Shown: positions 1 through 8,464 of the stretch, piece by piece | Position numbering within the stretch: the stretch's first letter is position 1 | Layout of the letters: each line of letters starts with the position of its first letter | NCBI GenBank assembly: GCA_039028315.1 | Contig: JBCCIH010000001.1 | Coordinates: 1 to 43,533, forward strand | DNA length: 43,533 nt | Source of the DNA: Thermodesulfobacteriota bacterium | GTDB lineage: Bacteria; Desulfobacterota_D; UBA1144; Nemesobacterales; UBA2774 | Direction of reading: 5' to 3' | The notes under the pieces: model-generated | Told to the model about the DNA's origin: nothing | Databases searched by the model: none | What the model saw: the letters and a program-made list of their open reading frames with translations, nothing else | Position numbers and translations under genes: made by a program

Positions 1-1
1 C

Positions 2-1246
2 TATCAAGCAACCGGAAAAAAAGAATATGAGACTACAGCTAGAGAAGTTTTAACTTATGTTTTAAGGGATATGACAGCGCCCGAAGGCGGTTTTTACTCA
101 GCTGAGGATGCAGACAGCGAGGGAGAAGAAGGAAAGTTCTACGTGTGGAGCGAAGAAGAATTAAAAGAAATTTTAGGAAAGGACGATGCTGAACTATTTA
201 TTAGGACTTACAATACAAGCGGGGACGGCAATTTTATTGAGGAAGCAGCTGGGCACAAGACAGGAACCAATATACTTCATCTACAAAAACCACTAACCGA
301 GATTGCTTCATCATATGAAATAAGCGAAGATGAGTTTATAGGAAAAATTGAAAACTCCCGTACAAAGCTTTTTAATGAACGCGAGAAAAGAATACACCCT
401 TATAAAGATGATAAGATTTTAGTGGATTGGAATGGGCTAATGATTGCGGCGCTATCTATGGCAGGAAGAGCTTTTGATGAGCCTGAATATACACAGGCAG
501 CCGAAAAAGCAGTCAATTTTATTTTAGATGAGATGAGGGATGAAAAAGGAAGACTACTTCATAGATACAGGGGCAGTGAGGCTGGTATTACTGCCAACGT
601 TGATGACTATGCGTTTTTGATCTGGGGCTTATTAGAACTATATGAAAGTACTTTTAATATTGAATATTTAAAGTCCGCTATATCACTTCAAGAGCAAATG
701 GACGAGAGTTTTTGGGATGAAAAAAACGGCGGTTACTACTTTACAGCCGACCATGCTGAAGAGCTTATTACCAGGCAAAAGGAGATATATGACGGTGCGG
801 TACCATCTGGTAATTCTGCCGCAGGTCTTAACCTTCTTAGGCTATCAAGAATTACTAGCGATATAGAATATGAGCAGAAAGCGGCACAAATTGGAAAGGC
901 ATTTTCTGAAACTGTTGAAAGCGGCCCTATGGCATACACTTTGTTTATGACTGGGCTTGATTTTGGTCTGGGTCCATCTTATGAAGTAGTAGTAGTCGGC
1001 GACCCTAAGGGTGATGATACAAAAGAAATGATAGATGCCATAAGAAGAACATATAGCCCAAACAAAGTAGTTCTGATTAAAGATAGTAATGATAGTATGG
1101 CGATAAGCGATATTGCGGAATTTACTAAAGGTCAGAATATTATAGACGGAAAGGCGACAGCCTATGTATGCTTAAACCATGTGTGCAATCTACCCACCAC
1201 CGATCTAAACAAAATGCTTGAACTTCTCACACCTGAAAAAAGATGA
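2..1246 (+). CDS. YyaL/DUF255 family protein (thioredoxin-like plus six-hairpin glycosidase fold), 3' part
   Basis: The reading frame is open from base 2, so the gene starts upstream of the window; an internal ATG at 71 is not the real start. The visible part begins in the conserved stretch before GGFYSAEDADSEGEEGKFYVW, a hallmark of the YyaL/SSP411 (DUF255) family. These proteins join an N-terminal thioredoxin-like domain, here outside the window, to an alpha/alpha-barrel resembling N-acylglucosamine epimerases. The barrel continues through DWNGLMIAALSMAGRAF and DDYAFLIWGLLELYE. The C-terminus has an AYVCLNHVCNLPTTD stretch typical of the family. The molecular function of the family is not established. 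It ends at TGA, 150 bases before the next ORF. Confidence 0.88.
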   Translation, partial: YQATGKKEYETTAREVLTYVLRDMTAPEGGFYSAEDADSEGEEGKFYVWSEEELKEILGKDDAELFIRTYNTSGDGNFIEEAAGHKTGTNILHLQKPLTEIASSYEISEDEFIGKIENSRTKLFNEREKRIHPYKDDKILVDWNGLMIAALSMAGRAFDEPEYTQAAEKAVNFILDEMRDEKGRLLHRYRGSEAGITANVDDYAFLIWGLLELYESTFNIEYLKSAISLQEQMDESFWDEKNGGYYFTADHAEELITRQKEIYDGAVPSGNSAAGLNLLRLSRITSDIEYEQKAAQIGKAFSETVESGPMAYTLFMTGLDFGLGPSYEVVVVGDPKGDDTKEMIDAIRRTYSPNKVVLIKDSNDSMAISDIAEFTKGQNIIDGKATAYVCLNHVCNLPTTDLNKMLELLTPEKR

Positions 1247-1273
1247 GATATGTATATAAAAATATATAAGAAA

Positions 1274-1304
1274 TTGAACAAATTAAGAAAACTTCCGCTA
1301 TAAT
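1274..1304 (+). promoter_or_regulatory. Possible sigma-70 promoter for the small ORF at 1397
   Basis: TTGAAC at 1274-1279 and TATAAT at 1299-1304 are separated by 19 bases, longer than the ideal 17. The -10 box is perfect. The surrounding DNA is very A+T-rich, so chance matches are likely. It sits upstream of the 52-codon ORF. Confidence 0.3.
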
Positions 1305-1396
1305 ATAAGTGTATTGATTTTAAGCATTTTGATTTTATAATATGGTGAAAACCTAAGTTAACTAGTTTTATACCAAAACAGCGGAGGGCAGGGAAC

Positions 1397-1555
1397 ATGC
1401 CTAGAAAAGCCAAGAGAAAAATTAAAGACTTGGTAGAAATGCTCGAAGATCCCGACAATTCTGGATATGTTGGTGATTACGAGGATATGATTGACCAAAT
1501 GGAAGACGAATTGTCAGAAGTAGATGATCTAGAAGATCATGAAGATATAGAATGA
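1397..1555 (+). CDS. Small highly acidic protein, 52 aa
   Basis: An ATG at 1397 is preceded by GGAGG at 1383-1387, nine bases upstream, which is good Shine-Dalgarno spacing. The product starts with a basic stretch (MPRKAKRKIKDLVEML) and turns strongly acidic (EDELSEVDDLEDHEDIE). It has no membrane segment, signal peptide or cysteine. The charge pattern would suit a small helical protein that binds a basic partner or nucleic acid, but that is inference and I do not recognise the family. Its last 19 bases overlap the 3' end of mnmG on the opposite strand. The ribosome binding site and the composition make it more likely real than not. Confidence 0.6.
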   Translation: MPRKAKRKIKDLVEMLEDPDNSGYVGDYEDMIDQMEDELSEVDDLEDHEDIE

Positions 1556-3444
1556 TCTCGGCTTTGACTACCATCCCGTTTTAAATAAACCATTAAAACT
1601 GAAATTGCAGCAGGGGTAACCCCGGAGATTCTGGTTGCTTGACCAAGTGAATTAGGCCGGACATTGCTGAGCTTTTGTACGATTTCTTTTGATAATCCGG
1701 GTATATCATCGTATGAGAAACTCTCAGGAATTTGGAAATCTTCGAGCTTCTTAAATTTATTGATCTGCTCCATCTGCCTTTTTATATAACCCTCATATTT
1801 GACCTCCATCTCTATTTGTGAGATGACGTCCGTATTATGTGGATGTTGAACGCTTGTTTCTTCAAATAGTGCGAGATCCATATAGGTAATCTCAGGGCGC
1901 CTGAGTAATTCTTTTAAGCTATGGGGTTTTTTAATCGCAGATGCCCCTAGACTAGAAAGAATATCATTCACTTTTGAGTTGGGCACAACTTTAATACTCT
2001 CTAATCTATCAAGCTCATTGTTCACGCTATTTTTTCTTAATTCCATTTTTTCGTATTCGTCTTGTTTTAGAAGCCCAATTTTATAGCCGATCTCACCAAG
2101 TCTCATATCCGCGTTGTCTTCCCTTAGCACAAGTCGGTACTCGGCCCTTGAGGTAAACATTCTGTATGGCTCGTCAACTCCTTTTGTAACTAAATCGTCA
2201 ACCATAATTCCAATGTAAGCCTCTGAGCGGTCTAAAATAAATGGATCCTCTCCTCTAACCCTGAGAGCAGCGTTTATACCGGCAACAAGACCCTGGCTTG
2301 CGGCCTCTTCATATCCTGTTGTACCGTTAATTTGTCCTGCGAAATAGAGATTTTCTATAAGCTTGGTCTCTAAAGTGGGTTTTAGCTGAGTTGGGTCTAC
2401 GTAATCATATTCAACTGCATAGCCCGGACGCATAATCTCAACTTCATCAAGACCGTCAATTGTTTTTACCAGCTCATATTGCACCTCGAGCGGAAGGCTC
2501 GTTGATATTCCGTTTGGATATATTTCATAAGTGTTAAGCCCTTCTGGTTCTAAAAACACTTGATGGCGATTTTTATCCGGGAACTTAACAATTTTATCCT
2601 CAATAGAGGGGCAGTACCTTGGACCAACGCCTTTGATTTCACCAGAGTATAAAGGGGATTTATGAAGATTGTTGTTTATTACATCGTGTGTTCTTTGATT
2701 TGTGTATGTTATATAGCAAGGTAGCTGTTCTCGGTCGATTACTGGAGTTGAGAAAGAAAATGGCTTTGGGTTTAAATCCCCCGGCTGCTCCTCTAACATG
2801 TCCCATTTTATTGTTCTTCCATCAAACCTTGGAGGGGTACCAGTTTTAAGCCTGCCTACGTTAAATCCGATGCTGCCAAAAGATTCTGATATGCCAGTAG
2901 CGGCAGCCTCACCTGCTCTGCCTGAGGATATTTTTGTAGCGCCAATATGTATTAGTCCGTTAGGAAAAGTCCCAGGAGTAACAACCACAGCATCGGCGTA
3001 GAAATGCTCGCCAAGGTTTGTCTTAACCCCGGCAATTTTATCACCTTCAACCAAAAAGCCCTCAACCATTCTTTGCTTGATGTCCATTTTTTCTTCAGAC
3101 TCAAGGGCCTTTTTCATATAAGCTCTGTATGACTGACGATCAGCCTGAACTCTGGTTGCCTGAACCGCAGCACCTTTGCGAGTGTTGAGCCTTCTAAACT
3201 GAATTGCAGCATGATCAGCCGCCCGTCCCATCTCTCCGCCAAGAGCGTCTATCTCTTTAACTAAGTGGCCTTTCCCAACGCCGCCAATTGAGGGATTGCA
3301 GGACATCAGTCCAATTGTGTCCACATTGGCTGTAAGAACCAGAGTGCGGCAGCCCATTCTTGCAGATGCAAGCGCAGCTTCACATCCCGCATGGCCCGCG
3401 CCGATTACTATAACATCATGACTTTTTGGATAACTTATACTCAT
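1537..3444 (-). CDS. mnmG: tRNA uridine-5-carboxymethylaminomethyl modification enzyme MnmG (GidA)
   Basis: 635 aa, the normal length for MnmG. With MnmE this FAD enzyme builds the cmnm5 modification on U34 of tRNAs reading NNA/NNG codons. The dinucleotide-binding motif GAGHAG is at residues 15-20, followed by the signature SCNPSIGGVGKGHLVKEIDALGG. KTGTPPRFDG, EGLNTYEIYPNG and the GidA-associated C-terminal helical domain (ISGVTPAAISVLMVYL) are also present. It starts at ATG 3444 with AAGGAA upstream. No mnmE or rsmG lies beside it in the window, so the usual gidAB pairing is absent here. Confidence 0.97.
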   Translation of the reverse strand: MSISYPKSHDVIVIGAGHAGCEAALASARMGCRTLVLTANVDTIGLMSCNPSIGGVGKGHLVKEIDALGGEMGRAADHAAIQFRRLNTRKGAAVQATRVQADRQSYRAYMKKALESEEKMDIKQRMVEGFLVEGDKIAGVKTNLGEHFYADAVVVTPGTFPNGLIHIGATKISSGRAGEAAATGISESFGSIGFNVGRLKTGTPPRFDGRTIKWDMLEEQPGDLNPKPFSFSTPVIDREQLPCYITYTNQRTHDVINNNLHKSPLYSGEIKGVGPRYCPSIEDKIVKFPDKNRHQVFLEPEGLNTYEIYPNGISTSLPLEVQYELVKTIDGLDEVEIMRPGYAVEYDYVDPTQLKPTLETKLIENLYFAGQINGTTGYEEAASQGLVAGINAALRVRGEDPFILDRSEAYIGIMVDDLVTKGVDEPYRMFTSRAEYRLVLREDNADMRLGEIGYKIGLLKQDEYEKMELRKNSVNNELDRLESIKVVPNSKVNDILSSLGASAIKKPHSLKELLRRPEITYMDLALFEETSVQHPHNTDVISQIEMEVKYEGYIKRQMEQINKFKKLEDFQIPESFSYDDIPGLSKEIVQKLSNVRPNSLGQATRISGVTPAAISVLMVYLKRDGSQSRDHSISS

Positions 3445-3523
3445 TATTCAAATTCCTTACAGTAAAATCAAAAGGGAATTTTAAATCCATATGGGCCTAG
3501 CGTCAATTATTTAATATGCTTTT

Positions 3524-3553
3524 TTGGATAAAACCCCTTCTAGATGGTAAAAT
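3524..3553 (+). promoter_or_regulatory. Possible promoter for the SCP2/radical SAM gene pair
   Basis: TTGGAT at 3524-3529 and TAAAAT at 3548-3553 with an 18-base spacer lie about 30 bases upstream of the SCP2 start. The region is A+T-rich, so this is only a plausible assignment. Confidence 0.33.
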
Positions 3554-3582
3554 CCATTTCCACTTTATATGAGGAAGTATAA

Positions 3583-3903
3583 ATGACAACTAAAGAAATA
3601 TTTGAAAAAGTTGAAAGAAAACTATTTGAAAAATCAGATCAGCTGGATGATATAAGAGGAGTATACAAGTTTGAGTTAGCAGGTCCTCAAGGCGGCACAT
3701 GGATTGTAGATCTTAGGGAAGATACACTTGGAGTAAGAGAAGCCGAGGAAGAAGCTCAGTGCACGTTCAAAGGCAGTGATGAGAATTTTATTAACTTATT
3801 TACCGGCAAGCTAAAACCCGAGAGAGCTCTACTTACCGGAAAGATAAAAATGTCAGGCGACATCGGGCTTGCAATGAAGCTTGGCCAGCTGCTTAGAAAA
3901 TAG
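3583..3903 (+). CDS. SCP2 sterol-binding domain protein, 106 aa
   Basis: A single-domain protein matching the sterol carrier protein 2 fold. The GTWIVDLREDTLGV strand pair is followed by CTFKGSDENFINLFTGKLKPERALLTGKIKMSGDIGLAMKL, the typical 'dxdfxxlxxGkxxpxxaxxxGkikvxGdxxlaxkl' pattern of the family. SCP2 domains bind lipids or acyl-CoA in a hydrophobic tunnel; the ligand here is unknown. A GAGGAAG sequence precedes the ATG. The radical SAM gene starts 12 bases downstream, so the two are probably co-transcribed. Confidence 0.9.
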   Translation: MTTKEIFEKVERKLFEKSDQLDDIRGVYKFELAGPQGGTWIVDLREDTLGVREAEEEAQCTFKGSDENFINLFTGKLKPERALLTGKIKMSGDIGLAMKLGQLLRK

Positions 3904-3915
3904 GAATACTATATA

Positions 3916-4941
3916 TTGAAACAAACCCCTGAAAGAATATATGTAGAACAAAGTATAGCGGACCATCCATTCACAAAAAGAGTTTTAGCCAAATTAGATA
4001 CTGCCCCCATCACATATATTGATGATTATAAAACTATCGGTGAGCTAAAGAGCTTTAACCAAAGAGCGCTTGAAGACAAGAACTCTCTTGCGCTGGCAAC
4101 AAAAAAGGGTGAGCTTGTAAAAAGTATAGGAAGAATGGAAAGTGGTCAGTTCTATTTGTTTCATGAAATAGACTGCAAATATGATTGTGAGTACTGCTAC
4201 TTGCAGTACTATTTTCAGACCAAAGTACCCGTATTATTTGTTAATCGAGACGAAGTACTAAAAAAAATTGAAGAGATTCTGAATAGTTACGAAGCTCCGT
4301 ATTTTCATGTGGGTGAAGTATGTGATGCACTGGCTTTTGATGACATAACGGAATTTTCGATTGATATTGCAAAGCTGTTTAGAAACTATCCTAATGGAAC
4401 TGTAGAATTTAGAACAAAGAGCACAAATGTGCATAATTTGTTAGCAATAGATGACCCGCCAACAAATATAATCCCCTCCTGGACATTTAGTCCGCAAGTT
4501 GTAGCCGATATGATTGAGCATAAAACGCCTTTGGTAGCTGAGCGCATCTCAGCTGCCATGAGATGTCAGCAACAAGGCTACACAGTTGGAGTAAGACTTG
4601 ATCCCATTATTATGATCCCCGGTTGGGATAACCACTATAAGAAATTAGTACACGATCTTCTAAGCACGCTTGAACCAAAGCAAATTGATTATATATCTCT
4701 GGGAACTCCAAAACATAACAAAGTACTACTAGAAACTATAAAGAAAAGGTTTCCTAATAGCCCAACTATTCTGGGCGAGATGTTTCCATCTACAGACGGT
4801 AAATACAAATATTTAAAATTCCACAGAGTCTCTATATATAAAAATATGATCTCTTGGATTAGAGAATTTAACCCTGATATTAGGATTGATCTATCTATTG
4901 AATCTGATGAAGTAAAAGAGTTGGTATTTGAAACTAGCTAG
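3916..4941 (+). CDS. Spore photoproduct lyase-like radical SAM protein
   Basis: 341 aa starting with TTG. The 4Fe-4S/SAM motif C87-KYD-C91-EY-C94 (CX3CX2C) is followed by YLQYYF, as in spore photoproduct lyases (SplB, COG1533). C136 in the HVGEVCDAL stretch lies 42 residues after the cluster, close to the spacing of the catalytic cysteine (C141) of Bacillus SPL. The downstream SFSPQVVADMIEHKTP and RLDPIIMIPGW segments also fit the family. Bacillus SPL reverses the thymine photoproduct of UV-irradiated spores; nothing else in the window suggests sporulation, so the substrate is uncertain. It probably shares a transcript with the SCP2 gene. Confidence 0.83.
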   Translation: MKQTPERIYVEQSIADHPFTKRVLAKLDTAPITYIDDYKTIGELKSFNQRALEDKNSLALATKKGELVKSIGRMESGQFYLFHEIDCKYDCEYCYLQYYFQTKVPVLFVNRDEVLKKIEEILNSYEAPYFHVGEVCDALAFDDITEFSIDIAKLFRNYPNGTVEFRTKSTNVHNLLAIDDPPTNIIPSWTFSPQVVADMIEHKTPLVAERISAAMRCQQQGYTVGVRLDPIIMIPGWDNHYKKLVHDLLSTLEPKQIDYISLGTPKHNKVLLETIKKRFPNSPTILGEMFPSTDGKYKYLKFHRVSIYKNMISWIREFNPDIRIDLSIESDEVKELVFETS

Positions 4942-4948
4942 GCGAGAT

Positions 4949-5809
4949 TTAATAACCATAGGTTTTTAAGCGATCTGCAATTTGCAAGGAATATGCTTTA
5001 AGCTCAGGTTCGTTCAGATATGCATAGGCCCTGCTCTTATTTACTCCTGATGAAATGCTCTCAATTTCACTATCCGATGCATTTAGACCGCAAAACTCAG
5101 CTGTTGATTTTAGTATTACGCCCGGGTTTTCAAGAAAATCTTCGTATTGTATTTCAATAGCCCTATCCTTGAGATTTGCTACATGTGTTCTTGCTTGTTC
5201 TAAATACTCTTCCCATATTGCAAAAGCCTCTTCTAAATTGCCGCCCCTAATATCTACAAACACCCTGTTTCTCATTAGAAACTTCTGCATTAAGTAGTAC
5301 CAATAAAGCGGCTTTAGGTTAGTGTGTCTGCTTTGGAGCCGATCAAGTCCTCTTTTTCTTCTTGTTATTAAACTGCCAGCTATATCCAACGGGTGTCTAT
5401 ATATATGTATCACTTTTGCATCGGGAAAAAGGTCTAGCCAAAATGGGAGAGTAAAAGTGTTTCGGGGATCTTTAAAGCCCCAAGGAATATCTAAATTTTG
5501 CGGGGTTCTGTATTGGTAATAATTTCTAAACCCAAGAAATGATATTACATCAGGTGTTGTCATAGAGAACTCAACAAACTCGCCATAAAGAGCTCTTGCT
5601 TGTTTATCTTGTAATAAATATTTGATTGATCCCGGGTCCTCTAAACCAGCGCTCGATTGGGTCAGTAGCCAGTCATTAATCTTACGGAAGAAAACGGCTT
5701 CGTGGTTGTTGGTCAGTTTTTTACCTACAAACAGACCAAGCCCTTCAAGCATTTTCGTAAGCATGCTTGTTCCTGAACGGCTCATCCCAATTATTATTAT
5801 AGGAGACAT
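4949..5809 (-). CDS. Sulfotransferase family protein
   Basis: 286 aa. The N-terminal GMSRSGTS (residues 8-15) is the 5'-phosphosulfate-binding loop of PAPS-dependent sulfotransferases. The IYRHPLDIAGSLITRR segment is the 3'-phosphate-binding site. The C-terminal part (IEIQYEDFLENP) is the usual family ending. It has no signal peptide, so it should act in the cytoplasm. The acceptor (a polysaccharide, lipid or small molecule) cannot be inferred. It stands alone, convergent with the radical SAM gene 7 bases away, and no glycan genes lie nearby. Confidence 0.88.
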   Translation of the reverse strand: MSPIIIIGMSRSGTSMLTKMLEGLGLFVGKKLTNNHEAVFFRKINDWLLTQSSAGLEDPGSIKYLLQDKQARALYGEFVEFSMTTPDVISFLGFRNYYQYRTPQNLDIPWGFKDPRNTFTLPFWLDLFPDAKVIHIYRHPLDIAGSLITRRKRGLDRLQSRHTNLKPLYWYYLMQKFLMRNRVFVDIRGGNLEEAFAIWEEYLEQARTHVANLKDRAIEIQYEDFLENPGVILKSTAEFCGLNASDSEIESISSGVNKSRAYAYLNEPELKAYSLQIADRLKTYGY

Positions 5810-5898
5810 GATGTATGTGAAACTACACTATAAGCAAAGCTATGACAATGCTTAATAGAATTGAGAAATATCAGTAGTGTATGCGCAAATTTGGAACG

Positions 5899-7110
5899 TT
5901 AGATTGCTAAAAAGCTTCTAAGCACATCGCCAGTATCTGCTTCTGCTAGCTTTTCAAGAGCCCTTTTTTCAATCTGTCTTATACGCTCTCTTGTGAGATC
6001 AAACCTTCTGCCAATTTCATCAAGAGTATATGTTCCGTCCTGATCTATGCCAAAGCGGAGCCTAATAATCTCTTCTTCCCTTGGAGTTAGAATATTTAAA
6101 GCTTCTCTTATCTCCTGGGTTAGAGCAGTGGTAGCCATTACAGAATCAGGCGCAGGAGCCTTTTCATCTGAAATGAAATCTAACAGAGTAGTTTTTTCCC
6201 CGTCCATAATTGGTGTATCAAGACGGGCAGCATCATTAGTGGACTCAAGGATTCTCTTTACACCTTCAACAGATATACCAGCTATTTCTGCAACTTCTTC
6301 AGGAAGCGGCTTTCTCCCCATTTCCTTGTGCAGCATAGAGCTTATTCTATATACTTTGCTTGCTTGCTCGAGAACGTAAACAGGAACCCTAATGGTTCTT
6401 GTCTGGTCTAGCAGTGCTCTTGAGATTGCCTGGTGTATCCACCATGAAGCGTATGTTGAGAACTTGTATCCTTTAGTATGATCAAATCTTTCAACCGCTC
6501 TCATAAGACCAACATTACCTTCTTGGATGAGATCGGTAAGAGGAAGTCCCCTTCCCATGTATCTTTTTGAAATACTAACCACAAGCCTTAGGTTGGCTTT
6601 AACAAATCTTTCTTTCATATCAGAGGCGCGTTCAGAAAATACTCTAATAAAGGCGCTTAAGCTCTGAATTCTTTTATTGATTTCTTTTTCACTTGTTCTG
6701 CTTTTGGTAGTGGTGGATTGCCTTTTGATAAGGCTTTCTTTTTTCTTGTTCAGTTTGTCTATGTTGATTGTAAGTTCAATTGCTTTTGCTTCGCACTTTT
6801 TGATCTGGGCTGAAACTTCGACCTCTTCTTTTGCAGTTAGAAGAGATTCTACCGCCATATCTTTAAAATATACATATAAAAGTCTGAACTGTTCATCAGG
6901 AGTCCATTTGTTTTCATCCTCATTCTCTGCAGTTGCCACGGTTGGAGTATCTTCAATTTCAACGCTAAATTCAGGCTCGTCCGCAGATATATTGTTGTCA
7001 GCTATATCTATAGACTGATAGGATTGATCCTCTTCCTGATTAAACTGTTCAAGTCCCTCTATTTCAGTTGGAACCTGCTGTTCAACTTCTCTAAATTTTC
7101 CTGTTTTCAT
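5899..7110 (-). CDS. RNA polymerase sigma-70 family factor (RpoD/RpoS-like, group 1/2)
   Basis: 403 aa. An acidic N-terminal arm (about 1-75) is followed by region 1.2 (DEQFRLLYVYFKDMAVESLLTAKEE). A Lys/Ser-rich insertion comes next (about 110-160), then region 2 (FVKANLRLVVSISKRYMGRGLPLTDLIQEGN, KFSTYASWWIHQAISRAL). Region 3 is RTIRVPVYVLEQASKVYR and region 4 has the helix-turn-helix TLDEIGRRFDLTRERIRQIEKRAL. The region 3 start resembles RpoS-like group 2 factors more than the classic primary RTIRIPVHM form, so I would not call it the housekeeping factor with confidence. A near-consensus promoter lies upstream at 7198-7226. Confidence 0.93.
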   Translation of the reverse strand: MKTGKFREVEQQVPTEIEGLEQFNQEEDQSYQSIDIADNNISADEPEFSVEIEDTPTVATAENEDENKWTPDEQFRLLYVYFKDMAVESLLTAKEEVEVSAQIKKCEAKAIELTINIDKLNKKKESLIKRQSTTTKSRTSEKEINKRIQSLSAFIRVFSERASDMKERFVKANLRLVVSISKRYMGRGLPLTDLIQEGNVGLMRAVERFDHTKGYKFSTYASWWIHQAISRALLDQTRTIRVPVYVLEQASKVYRISSMLHKEMGRKPLPEEVAEIAGISVEGVKRILESTNDAARLDTPIMDGEKTTLLDFISDEKAPAPDSVMATTALTQEIREALNILTPREEEIIRLRFGIDQDGTYTLDEIGRRFDLTRERIRQIEKRALEKLAEADTGDVLRSFLAI

Positions 7111-7197
7111 AATTTCACCCTTAACCGATGTACTACGTGTTGCATTGTATTAACCCCGCACCCTTAAGACCCTGGTATGAGCTTGTTCAACTGTACA

Positions 7198-7226
7198 ACT
7201 ATACGACTTTTGGGCTTCTATGTCAA
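7198..7226 (-). promoter_or_regulatory. Near-consensus sigma-70 promoter of the sigma factor gene
   Basis: On the minus strand TTGACA (7226-7221) and TATAGT (7203-7198) are separated by exactly 17 bases. This predicts a start near 7190 and an untranslated leader of about 80 bases before the sigma factor ATG at 7110. Confidence 0.75.
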
Positions 7227-7350
7227 GCCTTTTTCTTCGCATTTGCAAAAAAGTTTTTTAGGATAAAATTATTAAGTAATTACAGTGCATTGAGTCATAT
7301 CTCTACGCAATAGCTAACAGCTATTTTGCGTCTCTATTGCATAAATTAGA

Positions 7351-8115
7351 TCAGTAACTCAACGTTTCTTTGTTATCTTCAAGAGACTCATTATAGACTC
7401 GGCCTTTGTTAAGGCTTTCGACAAACACTTCGCCGCCTTCGTTACTTTGATACAATGCAGCATAGTTCCAAGCTTCTTGGGCTGTTTTGAACTTACCTAC
7501 TTTAATAAGATTCCAGACTTCTCCCCTTGAGTTAGAACTGGTAACTATATAAGCGTCGTACCCTTTTAGTCTTAATTCATTAGTAACTTCATTCGCTTGA
7601 TCAATGCTCCCAAAAGCAGCAACTTGCAATCTATAGGTATCTTGATCTACGAGGCTAACGTCCAAGGACTCAACTTGAAGTCCATTGTTCAAATTATCCG
7701 TGGACTCTTGTGCGGCTATGAGTAATGGAGTATTGACCCCTTCGTTATCTTGTGCATCTTCTGTAATAAATGGCGAATCATTTCTCTCTTTCTGAGCAGG
7801 CTGTACTCTGCCTTTGTAATATGTTGAAGTTGTGTCTGGAGTTGAGACTCTAGGATCTTGTACAGAATTATCATTTTGAGAAAGGGCTACGATCTCATCG
7901 TCCATGCTATATGAATTATTATCTTGTATTGTTTCGTTCTGAGCTGATTGAGGCATTTGATCATTAGTAAAATTTGGATTATCTACTCTCATCCCTAAGT
8001 AGACTCCAAGAACGAATACAATTATCAAAACAAGAAAATATCCAATTCCACTTGCAAAGCCTCCCTTTTTCTTGTTTGGCCCCGCAACTATTAGTTGTGG
8101 CTTAAGCTTTGTCAT
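7351..8115 (-). CDS. SPOR-domain membrane protein
   Basis: 254 aa. A short basic cytoplasmic N-terminus leads to one transmembrane helix (about 21-42, YFLVLIIVFVLGVYLGMRV). A low-complexity Asn/Gln/Ser/Asp-rich linker follows (about 45-150). The C-terminal SPOR domain (about 158-235) carries YRLQVAAFGSIDQANEVTNELRLKGYDAYI and WNLIKVGKFKTAQEA. SPOR domains bind denuded glycan strands of septal peptidoglycan, so a role in cell division or envelope remodelling is likely, as for FtsN or DedD. The family match is firm; the exact role is inferred. The gene is monocistronic. Confidence 0.9.
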   Translation of the reverse strand: MTKLKPQLIVAGPNKKKGGFASGIGYFLVLIIVFVLGVYLGMRVDNPNFTNDQMPQSAQNETIQDNNSYSMDDEIVALSQNDNSVQDPRVSTPDTTSTYYKGRVQPAQKERNDSPFITEDAQDNEGVNTPLLIAAQESTDNLNNGLQVESLDVSLVDQDTYRLQVAAFGSIDQANEVTNELRLKGYDAYIVTSSNSRGEVWNLIKVGKFKTAQEAWNYAALYQSNEGGEVFVESLNKGRVYNESLEDNKETLSY

Positions 8116-8168
8116 TTTAAAAACCCCCCTTTATACTAGACCCCTATCTTCTAGTTACTCGCGTGACT

Positions 8169-8202
8169 CAGTTTTATTTAACCCAGTTTTATTTAACCCA
8201 GT
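8169..8202. repeat. 15-bp direct tandem repeat, 2.3 copies
   Basis: CAGTTTTATTTAACC occurs at 8169-8183 and 8184-8198, followed by a partial CAGT at 8199-8202. It lies between the tRNA gene and the SPOR gene, in what would be the SPOR gene's upstream region. A second looser direct repeat (AATGCACACAGCATAC, then AAATGCAAACAGCATGC) follows at about 8237-8270. Confidence 0.85.
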
Positions 8203-8282
8203 ACTAAATTACACAAAACCCAATTCTGTTAAAACCAATGCACACAGCATACAAATGCAAACAGCATGCAAAAAATAATTTT

Positions 8283-8371
8283 TGGTGCCGAAGGGGGGAT
8301 TTGAACCCCCATGAGCACAATGCTCACTGGATTCTGAGTCCAGCGCGTCTACCAAATTCCGCCACTTCGGC
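8283..8371 (-). tRNA. tRNA-Leu (anticodon CAG)
   Basis: 89 nt including an encoded CCA. The acceptor stem GCCGAAG pairs with CTTCGGC, and the discriminator base is A. The anticodon stem CTGGA/TCCAG holds the loop CTCAGAA, giving anticodon CAG at 8336-8334 (reads CUG). The long variable arm (TGAGCA...TGCTCA) marks a class II tRNA. The T arm GGGGGTTCAAATCCCCC is complete. Confidence 0.97.
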
Positions 8372-8464
8372 TTCATTGGAGACATAATATACCCAGACCA
8401 CTTAATTTTATCACAGATATTCATATGAAGCTATATCATAATTTATAAAAAATATTAACGATAA

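Noticed and set aside
1714..1726. TGAGAAACTCTCA inside mnmG, resembling the Fur-type box
   Set aside because: It lies in coding sequence with no promoter and a different spacing; chance match.
3445..3582. Small ORFs between mnmG and the SCP2 gene
   Set aside because: No frame has a ribosome binding site or meaningful length.
8209..8424. 71-codon minus-strand frame
   Set aside because: It runs straight through the tRNA-Leu gene; it is a chance frame.
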